The notes below the pieces were generated by a model. The model did no database searches and was not told where the DNA came from. It was given only the letters and a program-made list of their open reading frames with translations. A program made the translations under genes and the position numbers. 49,697 nt of DNA from UBA10939 sp050942745 (lineage in GTDB: Bacteria; Myxococcota; Myxococcia; Myxococcales; UBA5297): the NCBI GenBank assembly GCA_050942745.1, contig JBMNNX010000011.1:1-49697 (forward strand), written 5' to 3'. Of the stretch, positions 16,296 to 25,157 are shown in pieces; position 1 is the stretch's first letter, and each line of letters begins with the position of its first letter.

Positions 16296-17381
16296 TCAGT
16301 CGCGCGCGGGCTCCTCCGGAGGCGTGGCGGGCCGCAGGTCGAGCACCGAGATCTCCGGGCGCGCGCCGAGGCGAAGCGGGAAGCCCTTCTCAACGCCGAG
16401 CCCCGGGGTGACGAAGACGCGCCCGGCTCCGACCTCGTACAGCCCGCGCGCGAGCTGGCGGCCCTGCCGACCGATGGCGAAGAGCGGCCCCCAGAGCGGC
16501 ACCGAGATCTGGCCGCCGTGCGTGTCGCCGCACAGGTAGAGGTCAACCCCGGCGCGCATCGCCTCGAAGGCGTAGTCGTTGCCGTGGTAGAGCAGCACGC
16601 GCAAGCCTTCGGGTGGCGGCCGTCCTATCACCGCGTCCGGCGCCCAGTCGTCGATCCACTCGTGGGCGCCAATCTGCAGCCGGGTGCCGTTCACCTCCAG
16701 CTCGCGCCAGCCGTAGGACAGCTCTTCGAAGCCGGTCCCGCCAAAGAGGTCGAGCTCGTCCCAGAACCAGATGTCCCAGTTCCCGCGGATGGCGAGCTTG
16801 GCGACGCGGGCGCGCATCGAGGTGAGCGCCTCGCGCAGCCGCGGGAGCCGCCCCGCCTCGTTGAGCGCGTCGCCAAGGAAGATGAGCAGGTCGGGTTCGA
16901 GGCGGTTGACCTCTGCGGCCACGCGCGCATCGAGATCGAAGCGTCGGTCGCTGTGCAGGTCGCTGATGAGGACGATTCGCACCGGCGCGGCGACCTTCGG
17001 CGAGCGCAGCTCGACGCTCTCGATCGCCAGCCGATATGGCTCCACGTACCGTGCCCAGGCTCCGACCGCCAGCACGAGCAGGCCCGGGACGAGCCCGGCC
17101 AGGGCACGGCGCCGCGCCGAGGGCTCGAGGCGACGCTCTCGCCAGAGGGCGCCGGTTATCAGCGCGATGCCCGATCGCAGCGCGGCGGCGAAGACGACCG
17201 CCACCGCCACCACCGCGAGCAGCGCCACGAAGGCCTCGAGCCGCGAAAAGCTCAACCGTCCGGCCTGCGGAGCGATGAGGCAGGCGATGCCCGCGGTCGC
17301 GAGGAGGAGGACCGCGGTCGAGGCGAGTCGACGCGCGACCGCGGCGCGAAGCGAGGTGGCTGGAGGGGATGCCAGCTTCAT
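16296..17381 (-). CDS. membrane-anchored metallophosphoesterase
   Basis: Protein of 361 residues. Three or four hydrophobic segments occupy residues about 15-110 (ASTAVLLLATAGIACLI; AFVALLAVVAVAVVFAAAL; ALAGLVPGLLVLAVGAWA). The calcineurin-like phosphoesterase domain follows with all motifs: VLISDLHSD, FLGDALNEA, IRGNWD, YHGND and CGDTHGGQ, giving a two-metal site. The type resembles the YaeI/YkuE group, active at the periplasmic or cytoplasmic face of the membrane; the substrate cannot be told. The ATG overlaps the galT stop codon by four bases (ATGA), so it is translationally coupled as the last gene of galK-galT. It might be a sugar-phosphate or lipid-linked phosphate hydrolase, but that is inference. 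Confidence 0.87.
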   Translation of the reverse strand: MKLASPPATSLRAAVARRLASTAVLLLATAGIACLIAPQAGRLSFSRLEAFVALLAVVAVAVVFAAALRSGIALITGALWRERRLEPSARRRALAGLVPGLLVLAVGAWARYVEPYRLAIESVELRSPKVAAPVRIVLISDLHSDRRFDLDARVAAEVNRLEPDLLIFLGDALNEAGRLPRLREALTSMRARVAKLAIRGNWDIWFWDELDLFGGTGFEELSYGWRELEVNGTRLQIGAHEWIDDWAPDAVIGRPPPEGLRVLLYHGNDYAFEAMRAGVDLYLCGDTHGGQISVPLWGPLFAIGRQGRQLARGLYEVGAGRVFVTPGLGVEKGFPLRLGARPEISVLDLRPATPPEEPARD

Positions 17382-18439
17382 GGGGCGAAAGGACCGGCCC
17401 TGGCGGGGCGACGCGGCCGGCTCCGGGTCACAGGACCGCGCAGCCTCTCAGCCGCCTGTTCGGCGGTCAAATCGCGCTGCGGGCCGCCCAGCATCTCGTA
17501 TCCGACCATGAACTTGCGGACCGTCGCCGAGCGCAACAGCGGCGGATAGAAGTGCGCGTGCAGGTGCCACGCCTCGTGGTCCTCGCTTCCCCGGGGCGCC
17601 TGGTGGAAGCCGCAGCTAAAGGGCATCGTCACCTGAAAGAGCGCGTCGTAGCAGCGCAGCAGCCGCTGCCACAGGTCGGCGAGGCCCTCTCGCTGAGCCG
17701 CATCGAGATCGAGCAGCGTCGCCGCGTGGCGGCGCGGCAGGACCAGCGTCTCGAACGGCCAGACCGCCCAGAACGGCACCAGGGCGATCCAATCACCGTT
17801 GTCGAGGACCATCCGCTCCTTCGCCTCGCGCTCGTGCGCCGCTACCTCGCAGAGCAGGCAGGATCGGTGCTCGCGACGGTAGGCCGCCTGGGCGCGGTCT
17901 TCCTTGGCCACCTCGTTGGGCACCCCGCGCGTCGCCCAGATCTGGCCGTGCGGGTGCGGGTTGCTGCAGCCCATCACCTCGCCCTTGTTCTCGAAGATCT
18001 GGACGTAGCCGATGTCGGGCCGCTGCGACAGCTCGGCGAGCTGGTCGATCCACATCGTCACGACCGCGCGCATCTCCGCAGGCTCGAGATCGGAGAGCGT
18101 CAGGTCGTGGCGCGGCGAGTAGCAGAGCACCCGGCAGATGCCGCTCTCGGTCTCGGCCTGCTTCCATACGGGGCCGCGCTCCTCGGTCGCCGGGGCGTCG
18201 CACAGCAGGGCGGGGAAGTCGTTGTCGAACACGAAGGTGCCCTGGTAGGCCGGGTTCGTCGCGCCTTCGGCGCGCGCGTTCCCCGGGCACAGGTAGCACT
18301 TCGGGTCGTAGGCAGGCCGTGTCGCCGCCGGCAGCTTCTCGACCGCGCCCTGCCAAGGGCGCCGCGCGCGGTGGGGCGAGACGAGGACCCACTCGCCGGT
18401 GAGCGGGTTGCGCCGCCGATGCGGGATCTGGAAATCCAT
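17378..18439 (-). CDS. galT: galactose-1-phosphate uridylyltransferase
   Basis: Protein of 353 residues, the usual length. It transfers UMP from UDP-glucose to galactose-1-phosphate (Leloir pathway, cytoplasm). The active-site CSNPHPHGQIW is at 158-168, with nucleophilic His164 and Gln166; zinc ligands Cys48/Cys51 (KCYLCPGN), His111 and His162 are present. The second HIT-like half contains FWAVWPFETLVLPRRH and WHLHAHFYPP. The ATG at 18439 has GGAG 7 bases upstream. It is downstream of galK with a 147-bp gap and overlaps the phosphoesterase start. A galE gene is not in the window. Confidence 0.95.
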   Translation of the reverse strand: MDFQIPHRRRNPLTGEWVLVSPHRARRPWQGAVEKLPAATRPAYDPKCYLCPGNARAEGATNPAYQGTFVFDNDFPALLCDAPATEERGPVWKQAETESGICRVLCYSPRHDLTLSDLEPAEMRAVVTMWIDQLAELSQRPDIGYVQIFENKGEVMGCSNPHPHGQIWATRGVPNEVAKEDRAQAAYRREHRSCLLCEVAAHEREAKERMVLDNGDWIALVPFWAVWPFETLVLPRRHAATLLDLDAAQREGLADLWQRLLRCYDALFQVTMPFSCGFHQAPRGSEDHEAWHLHAHFYPPLLRSATVRKFMVGYEMLGGPQRDLTAEQAAERLRGPVTRSRPRRPARAGPFAP

Positions 18440-18586
18440 GGTGGCTCCACGTTCTACGGAAGCTGCAGATGGCCCGCTCGCGCCGCCAAGCAGGGCCGCG
18501 GCAGCCCGCGGCCGATGAGCTTGGAAGCGGCCGCGTCCCGGGCGGCCGAGCCCTGAGAGGAAGCGCCGAGGGCTGCGGCCTGTCGC

Positions 18587-19756
18587 CTACTCGAGCTCGC
18601 CCGCGATGGCGCCTTCGGCGGCGGTGGTGACGATGGCCTTCGCGTCGCGCCCCATCGTTCGCTGATAGGCCTCGCGCACCGCTTCGACGAAGGCTTCGGT
18701 CTTTTCGGCCAGCACGAGGTTGACGGTGCTGCCCCCGAAGCCGCCGCCGGTCATGCGCGCGCCGATGCAGCCGGGGGCGCTCCAGGCGGCCTCGACGAGC
18801 GCGTCGAGCTCGGGGCAGCTCACCTCGTAGTCGTCGCGCAGGCTGCGGTGCGAGGCGGCGAAGAGCTCGCCTATCGCCCGCGCGTCGGCGCTCTCGAGGG
18901 CGGCGACGGCGCGGTGCACGCGCTCGTTCTCGGCGATGACGTGCCGGCAGCGGCGCAGGCCGACCGGGTGGATTCGCGAGGCGACCGCGTCGATGTCTGC
19001 GGCGCCCACGTCGCGAAGCGTTTGCGCCTCTGGTCTTGCCTTGGCGATCACCCGAAGCGCGTCGGCGCACTCGATCTGGCGCTTGTTGTACTCGGAGGTG
19101 GCGAGGTCGTGGCGAACGCCGGTGTCCATCACCACCAGCGACCATGCGGCAAGAAGGGCGACGTGGCGCGTCTCGAGGCTGCGGCAGTCGAGCAGCAGCG
19201 CGTGGTCGCGCTTGCCGAGGAGCACCGCGAGCTGGTCCATGATGCCGCAGCGCACGCCGGCGAAGCGGTGCTCGGCCTGCTGCAGCACGCGGGCGAAGGC
19301 GAGGCGGTCCAGCTCGATGCCGTTGATGCGGGCGGCGAGCATCCCGAACGCGGCCATCGACGCCGCCGAGCTGCTCAACCCGCCGCCGACCGGCAGGTCG
19401 GCGTCTATCCAGATGTCCAGGCCGCGCGGCTGCTCGACTCCTTCGAGCACCGTGCGGATGATCCCTTCGGCCCGCCGCGCCCAGCCTTTCGAGTCCGGTG
19501 CCATCGGCCCGGCCAGCGACAGCTCGTAGGTGTTCTGGAAGGTCTCGGAGTAGATGCGCACCGTCGCATCCGCGCGCGCCCGCCCGAGGACGCGCACGTG
19601 CCGATCGATCGCCGCCGGGAGCACGAAGCCGTCGTGATAGTCGGTGTGCTCGCCGATGAGGTTGACCCGGCCCGGCGCGGCGACGAACGACACGCTCCCT
19701 TTGCTGCCGAACTGCCGCTCAAACGCTTTCCGATCGGTTTCCCAGTTCAGAGTCAT
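18587..19756 (-). CDS. galK: galactokinase
   Basis: Protein of 389 residues, family-typical. It phosphorylates galactose at C1 with ATP, the first step before GalT. The galactokinase signature GRVNLIGEHTDY is at 29-40, the GHMP-kinase ATP loop LPVGGGLSSSAA at 121-132, and the C-terminal motif GARMTGGGFGGSTVN near 340. CGIMDQLAVLLG holds the catalytic-base Asp region. The start has AGGAG 7 bases upstream. It is the first gene of galK-galT-phosphoesterase, divergent from the lipoprotein gene at 19959, so the promoter lies in 19757-19958. Confidence 0.95.
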   Translation of the reverse strand: MTLNWETDRKAFERQFGSKGSVSFVAAPGRVNLIGEHTDYHDGFVLPAAIDRHVRVLGRARADATVRIYSETFQNTYELSLAGPMAPDSKGWARRAEGIIRTVLEGVEQPRGLDIWIDADLPVGGGLSSSAASMAAFGMLAARINGIELDRLAFARVLQQAEHRFAGVRCGIMDQLAVLLGKRDHALLLDCRSLETRHVALLAAWSLVVMDTGVRHDLATSEYNKRQIECADALRVIAKARPEAQTLRDVGAADIDAVASRIHPVGLRRCRHVIAENERVHRAVAALESADARAIGELFAASHRSLRDDYEVSCPELDALVEAAWSAPGCIGARMTGGGFGGSTVNLVLAEKTEAFVEAVREAYQRTMGRDAKAIVTTAAEGAIAGELE

Positions 19757-19958
19757 CTTTTCTCCTGGCTGCGCCGGGCCTTTCTACCACCCTCAACGCC
19801 CGGGGACACGCGCGTCTGACCCCATCGAGGCTTCGGGCCGAAGGCCGCGCCGACTGTCGGGCAGCGCAAATTGCTGGGCCCAGAGCGCCTGCCTACGTTG
19901 CCTGCGAGGGGCAAGTTGACGGGCGGGCTTTCAGGCCGCTCGCGACAGGGGGCGGCGA

Positions 19959-20876
19959 ATGCGTGGAGGGATTTGGGTCGCGGGGGCGGCTTTTCTGCTC
20001 GGAGGCTGCGCGATGGTGCGCACGCCGTACGTGGCCGCGGTCGAGCACGATCTGAGGCCGGCCGAGCAGGGCGCAACGCCCGAGGTGCAGACCGAGCCGG
20101 ACTTCGAGGTCATCGAGCCGGGGAAAGGGCCGATCTCAAAGGCGCCGCCGACCGCGGCGCTGCGGGAAGACGAGAGCGTGCGGGACGAGATCCCCGAGCC
20201 GGTCTGGGCCTGGCCCATCCAGCACCTCGAGGCGAGCCGCAACTTCCCCGATCCGTTCCTGGGCGGGGAGGTCTATCCGGAGGTGTCGATAGGCACGACG
20301 ACCCTCGCGGCCCACGTCGACAAGTCCAAGGCCATCGAGTTCGCGAGCACCGTCGACCTTTCGTTCTACTGGCTAAAGGTTCGCTTCCCGGTCATCAGCA
20401 CGCTCGATGGCTCGCGCCCCGAGCCCGCGGTCGATTTCAACCTCAAGGTTCCGTTCGCCATCCCCGGCTCCGACAGCAATTGGCTGGGCGTGTCTTGGGG
20501 CGCCACCTTGAGCGACAGCAGGCCCATCCTGGCCGACAGCAGCCGCTTCGAGCTGCTCTACGCCTACGGCGGCGGCGTGCTCGCCGCGCAGCTTCGCGTC
20601 GGGTACGGCTATCGCGAGCTCCTGCCGGGCCTCGGGCTGCGCCAGGGGCTGCTCTACGGCGCGCAGCTCGGCCTGACGCTGGGCAAGGTGCAGCCGATGG
20701 TCGAGGTCGACGGGATGCGCTTCGTCGGGGGCGACGATCAGATCTCCATCCTGCCGGGCGTGCGCTTCCTGCCGGCGACCCTGCCGACCCTGCAGATCGG
20801 GGTGGCCGGGCTCGCCGTGCTCGGCGGCAACGACCGGTTCGGCGGGCTGGTCGAGCTCAGCTACAACTTTTTGTGA
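19959..20876 (+). CDS. outer-membrane lipoprotein, probable beta-barrel
   Basis: Protein of 305 residues. The signal MRGGIWVAGAAFLLGGC ends in a lipobox with Cys17. A 60-residue low-complexity periplasmic linker follows (EQGATPEVQTEPDFEVIEPG). The rest consists of amphipathic strands (VDLSFYWLKVRFPVIS, GVLAAQLRVGYGYRELLPGL, LYGAQLGLTLGKVQPMVEV) and ends LVELSYNFL with a terminal Phe-Leu, as in transmembrane barrels. A lipid anchor plus barrel is unusual, but the signals are clear. No close family recognised. The start has GGGGGCGGCGA upstream. It is divergent from galK and convergent with lpxC, with strong hairpins after its stop. Confidence 0.7.
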   Translation: MRGGIWVAGAAFLLGGCAMVRTPYVAAVEHDLRPAEQGATPEVQTEPDFEVIEPGKGPISKAPPTAALREDESVRDEIPEPVWAWPIQHLEASRNFPDPFLGGEVYPEVSIGTTTLAAHVDKSKAIEFASTVDLSFYWLKVRFPVISTLDGSRPEPAVDFNLKVPFAIPGSDSNWLGVSWGATLSDSRPILADSSRFELLYAYGGGVLAAQLRVGYGYRELLPGLGLRQGLLYGAQLGLTLGKVQPMVEVDGMRFVGGDDQISILPGVRFLPATLPTLQIGVAGLAVLGGNDRFGGLVELSYNFL

Positions 20877-20906
20877 CAGTCGAGGGTCGAGGGTCGAGAG
20901 TCTTTG

Positions 20907-20923
20907 TCGGGGCTTCGCCCCGA
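20907..20923. terminator. short hairpin after the lipoprotein gene
   Basis: Perfect 7-bp stem TCGGGGC-TTC-GCCCCGA, 30 bases after the stop at 20876. It is preceded by three direct copies of GTCGAGG. With the larger hairpin at 20937 it separates two convergent genes. Confidence 0.45.
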
Positions 20924-20936
20924 GCCTCGAGAAACG

Positions 20937-20969
20937 CGTTGGCCCGGCATGAGCGCTGCCGGGCCAACG
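20937..20969. terminator. 13-bp-stem hairpin between convergent genes
   Basis: CGTTGGCCCGGCA and TGCCGGGCCAACG form a perfect 13-bp stem with a 7-base loop. It lies midway between the lipoprotein stop (20876) and the lpxC stop (20998), so it probably ends transcription from both sides. No U-tract is present. Confidence 0.65.
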
Positions 20970-20997
20970 TGTGAAATCGTCCGCTGTCGTTGGCGCG

Positions 20998-21933
20998 CTA
21001 CGCCGCTTCGGGCACCGGGCCCAACGCCGGCAGCTTCAGCTCGAGCCGCTCGAGCTCCTTCGGCGTGGCGGTGATCTCTTCGTAGCAGCTCGGATCGGAC
21101 AGCACTCGCATCACCAGCTTGTGGTTGAGCGCGTGACCCGACTTGTGCGCGTTTAGGTGCCCGATGACCGGCATGCCGAACAGGAACAGGTCGCCGATGG
21201 CGTCGAGCACCTTGTGGCGCACGAACTCGTCCGGGAAGCGCAGGCCGTCCGGGTTGAGGATGCTGAAGTCGTCGACGACGATGGCGTTGTCGAGCGAGCC
21301 GCCTCGCGCCAGGCCCGCGCGCTTGAGCGCCTCGATGTCGCGCACGAACCCGAAGGTGCGCGCTCGGGCCACCTCGCGGTGGAAGGTGCGGTCGGAGAAG
21401 GCGAAGCGAAACGACTGGTCGCTGATGAGCGGGTGCTTGAAGTCGATGTTGCAGCTGACGGTGAACTGACCGGCCGGCGCGAGGCTCACCTCTTTGTCGC
21501 CCTCGCGCACGGCGACCTTGCGCCGGATGACCAGGAACTTCTTCATCCGCTGCTGCGGGACGATGCCCGCCGAGCGCACCAGGAAGGCGAACGGGGCCGC
21601 CGAGCCGTCCATGATGGGCACCTCGGGCCCGTCGAGCTCGACGCGCAGGTTGTCGATGCCCAGACCGCACAGCGTCGCGCACAGATGCTCGACGGTGCCG
21701 ACGCGCACGCCGTCGCGCCCCAGCGAGGTCGCCAGCGCGGTGTCGACGACGTACTTGGCGCGCGCGGGGATCTCACGGGACCCCGGCAGGTCGGTGCGCC
21801 GGAAGGTGACCCCGTGGTTCTCCGGGGCGGGCTTGAGGGTGAGCCTGACTGGAGCGCCGGTGTGAAGCCCGACGCCGGAGCAGCGGACTTCGCTCTCGAT
21901 GGTGCGCTGCCTGAGTTGATCGATTAGCTCCAT
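20998..21933 (-). CDS. lpxC: UDP-3-O-acyl-N-acetylglucosamine deacetylase
   Basis: Protein of 311 residues, the normal length. It is the committed, zinc-dependent step of lipid A biosynthesis in the cytoplasm. Zinc ligands are His83 (GTVEHLCATLCGLGIDN), His240 and Asp244 (RHKVLDAIGDL); the catalytic His267 sits in KSGHALNHKL. GSLDNAIVVDDFSILN is also typical. The start ATG at 21933 (MELIDQLRQRTIES) matches the family N-terminus; the frame is open 45 codons further upstream but that extension is not LpxC-like. Its presence shows a Gram-negative envelope. It is monocistronic here. Confidence 0.96.
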   Translation of the reverse strand: MELIDQLRQRTIESEVRCSGVGLHTGAPVRLTLKPAPENHGVTFRRTDLPGSREIPARAKYVVDTALATSLGRDGVRVGTVEHLCATLCGLGIDNLRVELDGPEVPIMDGSAAPFAFLVRSAGIVPQQRMKKFLVIRRKVAVREGDKEVSLAPAGQFTVSCNIDFKHPLISDQSFRFAFSDRTFHREVARARTFGFVRDIEALKRAGLARGGSLDNAIVVDDFSILNPDGLRFPDEFVRHKVLDAIGDLFLFGMPVIGHLNAHKSGHALNHKLVMRVLSDPSCYEEITATPKELERLELKLPALGPVPEAA

Positions 21934-22377
21934 GCTCGCTGTTGTTCCCCCGGCCGTCGCCGGCCAGATTCCCCCACTGCAGTGTTCGGTTCGACGCGCC
22001 GCACCTCTAGCAACGGACATGCCGGCGACGGAGCGCTCGAACGGCAGGTTGTTTGGATGCCCAACCATCGAGTTTTCCTAGCCTTTCGAAAACCTTCGCT
22101 CCGGGGGGCTCAGAACCGCCGGTTCTAGGGGATGCGCTTGGGGAGGCTTTTCACGACGTTGATGTCAGATCCCAAGCGTTGTTCTGAGCTCTCGGGCGGG
22201 CCGGCTTGCCAGGCTCGCGGTCTCCTCTCGATCGCTGCGAGTACCAAACAAACGCCCCGCCACAGCGGGGAGCCGACCAGGCCCTTGCCTGGCCGAAAGA
22301 GGCGCGCACGTTACTTCAGCCGCCGGGCATCGGCAACAAAAAAATCGGTGATCCTGGGCGGTTGCGAGGCGGCGTGG
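21934..22377. other. intergenic between lpxC and the DUF1844 gene
   Basis: It holds the lpxC 5' region, an inverted repeat GTTTTC/GAAAAC near 22070-22095, a 6-bp one AGAACC/GGTTCT near 22113-22127, and the DUF1844 terminator at 22244-22270. No clear promoter boxes or gene are seen. Confidence 0.4.
22244..22270 (-). terminator. intrinsic terminator of the DUF1844 gene
   Basis: CCCCGC-CACA-GCGGGG forms a GC stem, followed on the minus strand by CGTTTGTTTGGT. It lies about 110 bases after the DUF1844 stop and is the best rho-independent-like terminator in the window. Confidence 0.6.
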
Positions 22378-22821
22378 TCAGCCGCGGGAGCCCGTTCGCT
22401 GCGCCTCGACGTAGCGTATCCTCAGGTCGTAGAGCAGCGTTGCGAGCAGCCGCGATTCCTCGGAGGTGAGGTTGCCGCGGGTCTTGTCCTCGAGGAGCGC
22501 GAGGATGTCGATCGTCTGCTTGGCCAACGGCATGTTCGCCTCGGCCTTCCCGGTCTCCGGGTGCGGCGCGTCGCCGAGGTGGATCATCGCCGAGGAGGCG
22601 AGCGACAGGCAGAAGGTGGTGAAGTCCATCTGCGGCAGGGGCTTCTGCTCCTTCTCCTCGCGCATCTTCCAGCCTGGACCCTCGACATGCTCCGGCGCAT
22701 TCGCCGCCTCGGGCGTCTCGGAAGGTTGTTCGGCAGGTTTCTCGGCGGGCCGTTCGGCGACGTTTTCGGCCGAGACGCGCCTGTCGATGACCTTGAAGCC
22801 CTTGTTCTCCTGTTCAGCCAT
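22378..22821 (-). CDS. DUF1844 domain-containing protein
   Basis: Protein of 147 residues. The first 60 residues are charged and Pro/Ala/Glu-rich (VAERPAEKPAEQPSETPEAA). The DUF1844 core is at about 63-140: MDFTTFCLSLASSAMIHLGD, then KQTIDILALLEDKTRGNLT and ESRLLATLLYDLRIRYVEA. The family is widespread in deltaproteobacteria and planctomycetes and has no known biochemical role. The start is firm: GGAGG 5 bases before the ATG at 22821. It lies downstream of the HtrA gene in the same direction (138-bp gap), possibly co-transcribed, and ends at a terminator at 22244-22270. Confidence 0.88.
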   Translation of the reverse strand: MAEQENKGFKVIDRRVSAENVAERPAEKPAEQPSETPEAANAPEHVEGPGWKMREEKEQKPLPQMDFTTFCLSLASSAMIHLGDAPHPETGKAEANMPLAKQTIDILALLEDKTRGNLTSEESRLLATLLYDLRIRYVEAQRTGSRG

Positions 22822-22959
22822 GGTTCCTCCCGCGAAGCTGTGGCCCCCGGTCCGAGACGTCGCTCGTGGGGGCGGGCCAGCCAGCTCGAGGTGATCGGTT
22901 GTACGTCTTGGTACGGCGCTCCCGGGCGCCGCGTCCCGGCCGTCCTTCGCGGCCGGCGT

Positions 22960-24288
22960 CTAGATCGAGAACTCGATCTGCTCGAGCAGGGCGCCTCGCT
23001 GGATCAGCAGGGTGATGCGCCCGACCGGATGCGCCCTGCGCACCGCCTTGCGAAGGTCGTCGAGCGACTCGATCTCGACGCTGTTGATCGCGCGGACCAG
23101 GTCGTCGGGTCGCACCCCGACGCGCGCGGCAGCCGAGCCGCGCCGCAGGGCGGCGACCGCGACCACCTTCATTGGTCCTCGCCGTGTCCTCACCTTCGTC
23201 TCGACGAGCCTGATGCCGACCCGGCGCGCCAGCAGCTCCTCGGCGCGCTCGAGCGGGAACTCCTCGGGAATGAGCTCGATGGCGAGGTTGCCTTCCTTAC
23301 GCGGCACCTCGATCTGAATGGGCTTGCCGGGAGAGCGACCATGCATCCGGTAGCGAAACTCGTCGGCGTCCTGCAGGCGGTTGCCATCGAGCGCCACGAT
23401 GAGCTCGCCGGAGCGCAACCCGGCGCGCTCGGCGGGACCGCCCGGCTCGACGTCGGTGATGACCACGCCGCCGGTCTCGCCCTCGGCGCTCTCGGCGGAC
23501 AGGCCTATCCAGGCCTCGCGCACCTCGCCAACTTCGATGAGCGAGCGGGCGATGGCGCGCACTCGTTCGGCGGGGATGGCAAAGCCGATTCCTTTGGCAT
23601 CGCCGCCGTAGATGGCGGTGTTGATGCCGATCACCTCGGCGTCGACGTTGAGCAGGGGACCGCCGCTGTTGCCCGGGTTGATGGAGGCGTCGGTCTGGAT
23701 GAAGTCATAGAAGGTTGCTTGGGGCGTCTTGAGCTGGCGGTGCAGCGCCGAGACGACGCCGGCGGTCACGGTGTGCGAGAGGCCGAAGGGGTTGCCGATG
23801 GCGATTGCCGTCTCGCCGATCATCGGCTCGGACTCGGCGAGCACCGCCGCGGGAAGCGGCTCCTTGGATTCGACGTGAAGGACGGCGAGGTCGCTGCGCG
23901 GGTCGGTCCCGACGACCTTGGCGAGCAGCTCGCGGCCGTCGGCTAGCGCGACCTTGACGTGCGAGCCGCGGGAGATGACGTGGTAGTTGGTCACCACGTA
24001 GCCGCGCGGGTCGATGATCACTCCCGACCCGAGCGAGTTCTGCACGAAGCTGCGCTGAGCGGGGCCGGTCGCGAAGAACTCCTGGAAGTAGCGCTCTATC
24101 GGGTCGGGGCTGCGCAGCCGGCGCTGCACGAGCGTTTCGGTCGAAATGTTGACGACCGCTGCCTTGACCTTTTCGGCGGCGACGACCACTGGACTGCGCC
24201 GTTCGGCCGGACCGCCCCAGGTCGTGCCGCCGACGAGCAGCGTCACCGAGAGGGCCAGGGCGCCCGAAAGACGGGCACTCGTGTGCAT
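22960..24288 (-). CDS. HtrA/DegP-like periplasmic serine protease with two PDZ domains
   Basis: Protein of 442 residues. The signal peptide (ARLSGALALSVTLLVGGTTWG) sends it to the periplasm. The trypsin-like triad is complete: His103 (TNYHVIS), Asp133 (RSDLAVL) and Ser208 (NPGNSGGP). PDZ1 (about 270-350) has GVVITDVEPGGPAERAGLRS; PDZ2 (about 365-442) has RRGSAAARVGVRPDDLVRAI. The enzyme would act in envelope protein quality control. GAGGAGG lies 5 bases before the ATG. A 65-residue gene is 67 bp upstream in the same direction, and the DUF1844 gene follows, so an envelope-stress operon is possible. Confidence 0.93.
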   Translation of the reverse strand: MHTSARLSGALALSVTLLVGGTTWGGPAERRSPVVVAAEKVKAAVVNISTETLVQRRLRSPDPIERYFQEFFATGPAQRSFVQNSLGSGVIIDPRGYVVTNYHVISRGSHVKVALADGRELLAKVVGTDPRSDLAVLHVESKEPLPAAVLAESEPMIGETAIAIGNPFGLSHTVTAGVVSALHRQLKTPQATFYDFIQTDASINPGNSGGPLLNVDAEVIGINTAIYGGDAKGIGFAIPAERVRAIARSLIEVGEVREAWIGLSAESAEGETGGVVITDVEPGGPAERAGLRSGELIVALDGNRLQDADEFRYRMHGRSPGKPIQIEVPRKEGNLAIELIPEEFPLERAEELLARRVGIRLVETKVRTRRGPMKVVAVAALRRGSAAARVGVRPDDLVRAINSVEIESLDDLRKAVRRAHPVGRITLLIQRGALLEQIEFSI

Positions 24289-24355
24289 GAAGCCTCCTCG
24301 CGCGCCGCCTCACCGCAAGAAGCGGCGCTTCGACTTGGCCAACAACAGCGCCGCT

Positions 24356-24553
24356 TCAGTCCTCTTCCGGATGGATGCCGGTGGCGACCACCTCGGTTGG
24401 CTCGACCGTCGCCTCGACGCTGGCGGCGTTGTCTGCCACGTCGGGGAGGGACTTCAGGTAGCGCTCGTAATCCTTCGGATCGAGCAGGCCCTTCTTGAGG
24501 TTGCGACTGACGAGTCGCTTGTCGAAAAGCTTGAGGTCCGCCGTATCTGCCAT
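24356..24553 (-). CDS. small conserved protein of 65 residues
   Basis: The sequence MADTADLKLFDKRLVSRNLK, then KGLLDPKDYERYLKSLPDVA and an acidic tail, resembles short proteins of deltaproteobacteria. The fold appears helical and soluble. No function known. The ATG is 8 bases after GGAG (GTGGAGAAGTGAG), and an AT-rich CATATATATCC on the minus strand at about 24593-24603 may be a -10-like element. It leads into the HtrA gene with 67 bp between them, so the two may share a transcript. Confidence 0.65.
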   Translation of the reverse strand: MADTADLKLFDKRLVSRNLKKGLLDPKDYERYLKSLPDVADNAASVEATVEPTEVVATGIHPEED

Positions 24554-25157
24554 CTCACTTCTCCACTGACCGCCCCACCGTCACAAGGCGCGGATATATA
24601 TGGGGCCGCAAAAGCGCCTGTCAAACGCTGGAGCTTGCGGGCTTGCGAGCCGTCGCCTGGCCGACCGCGCCGGCGCAGGCCCGCAGGTTGGGCACAGGCG
24701 CAGCGGCTTGCTTGCGGCGCGGTCTCTCGGCGCGTCGAAATCAGGCCAAACGCCTGGCCACGGCGCGGCCGACAGATGCCGAATCGGCCCTGCGCAACTC
24801 CAGACGCGGTCAAAGCGAGCGAAGGGTATCGCCCGCGCCGCCGTCCTCGAGCGGACCCTCGCTCCGACCCGCCAACGGGCGGATGTCGGCGGCAAGCGGC
24901 ACCACTGACAGCGAAAACAGCGGGAAACGGCAATCACCGGCGGCGAAACGCTGGCGGGAGACGGCGACCATCGCTGTAGTCGGTTGGCGGAGTCCGTGAG
25001 GGCCTACCGAGCGCATCAGCGGCCATCGCAGCAGAGACAGCCCGCTCCGAGGGCATGCGGGAGCCGCGTGCGAAGTCTCGCTCCGCGCCGCCGGCCGTCG
25101 GTACGCCTTCTCGCAGGACAACGAGAGGCGCCCGCGGTCGGACGGCTCGCATCCTTT
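24554..25157. other. 604-bp region without a recognisable gene
   Basis: Several frames are open across it on both strands, but their translations are Arg/Pro/Ala-rich with no domain, signal or ribosome binding site. The only notable element is the AT-rich TATATATATG at 24594-24603 next to the small gene. A small RNA cannot be excluded. Confidence 0.4.

Noticed and set aside
24581..24999. Several overlapping frames in the 24.6-25.0 kb gap
   Set aside because: None has coding character or a ribosome binding site, and they contradict each other on both strands.
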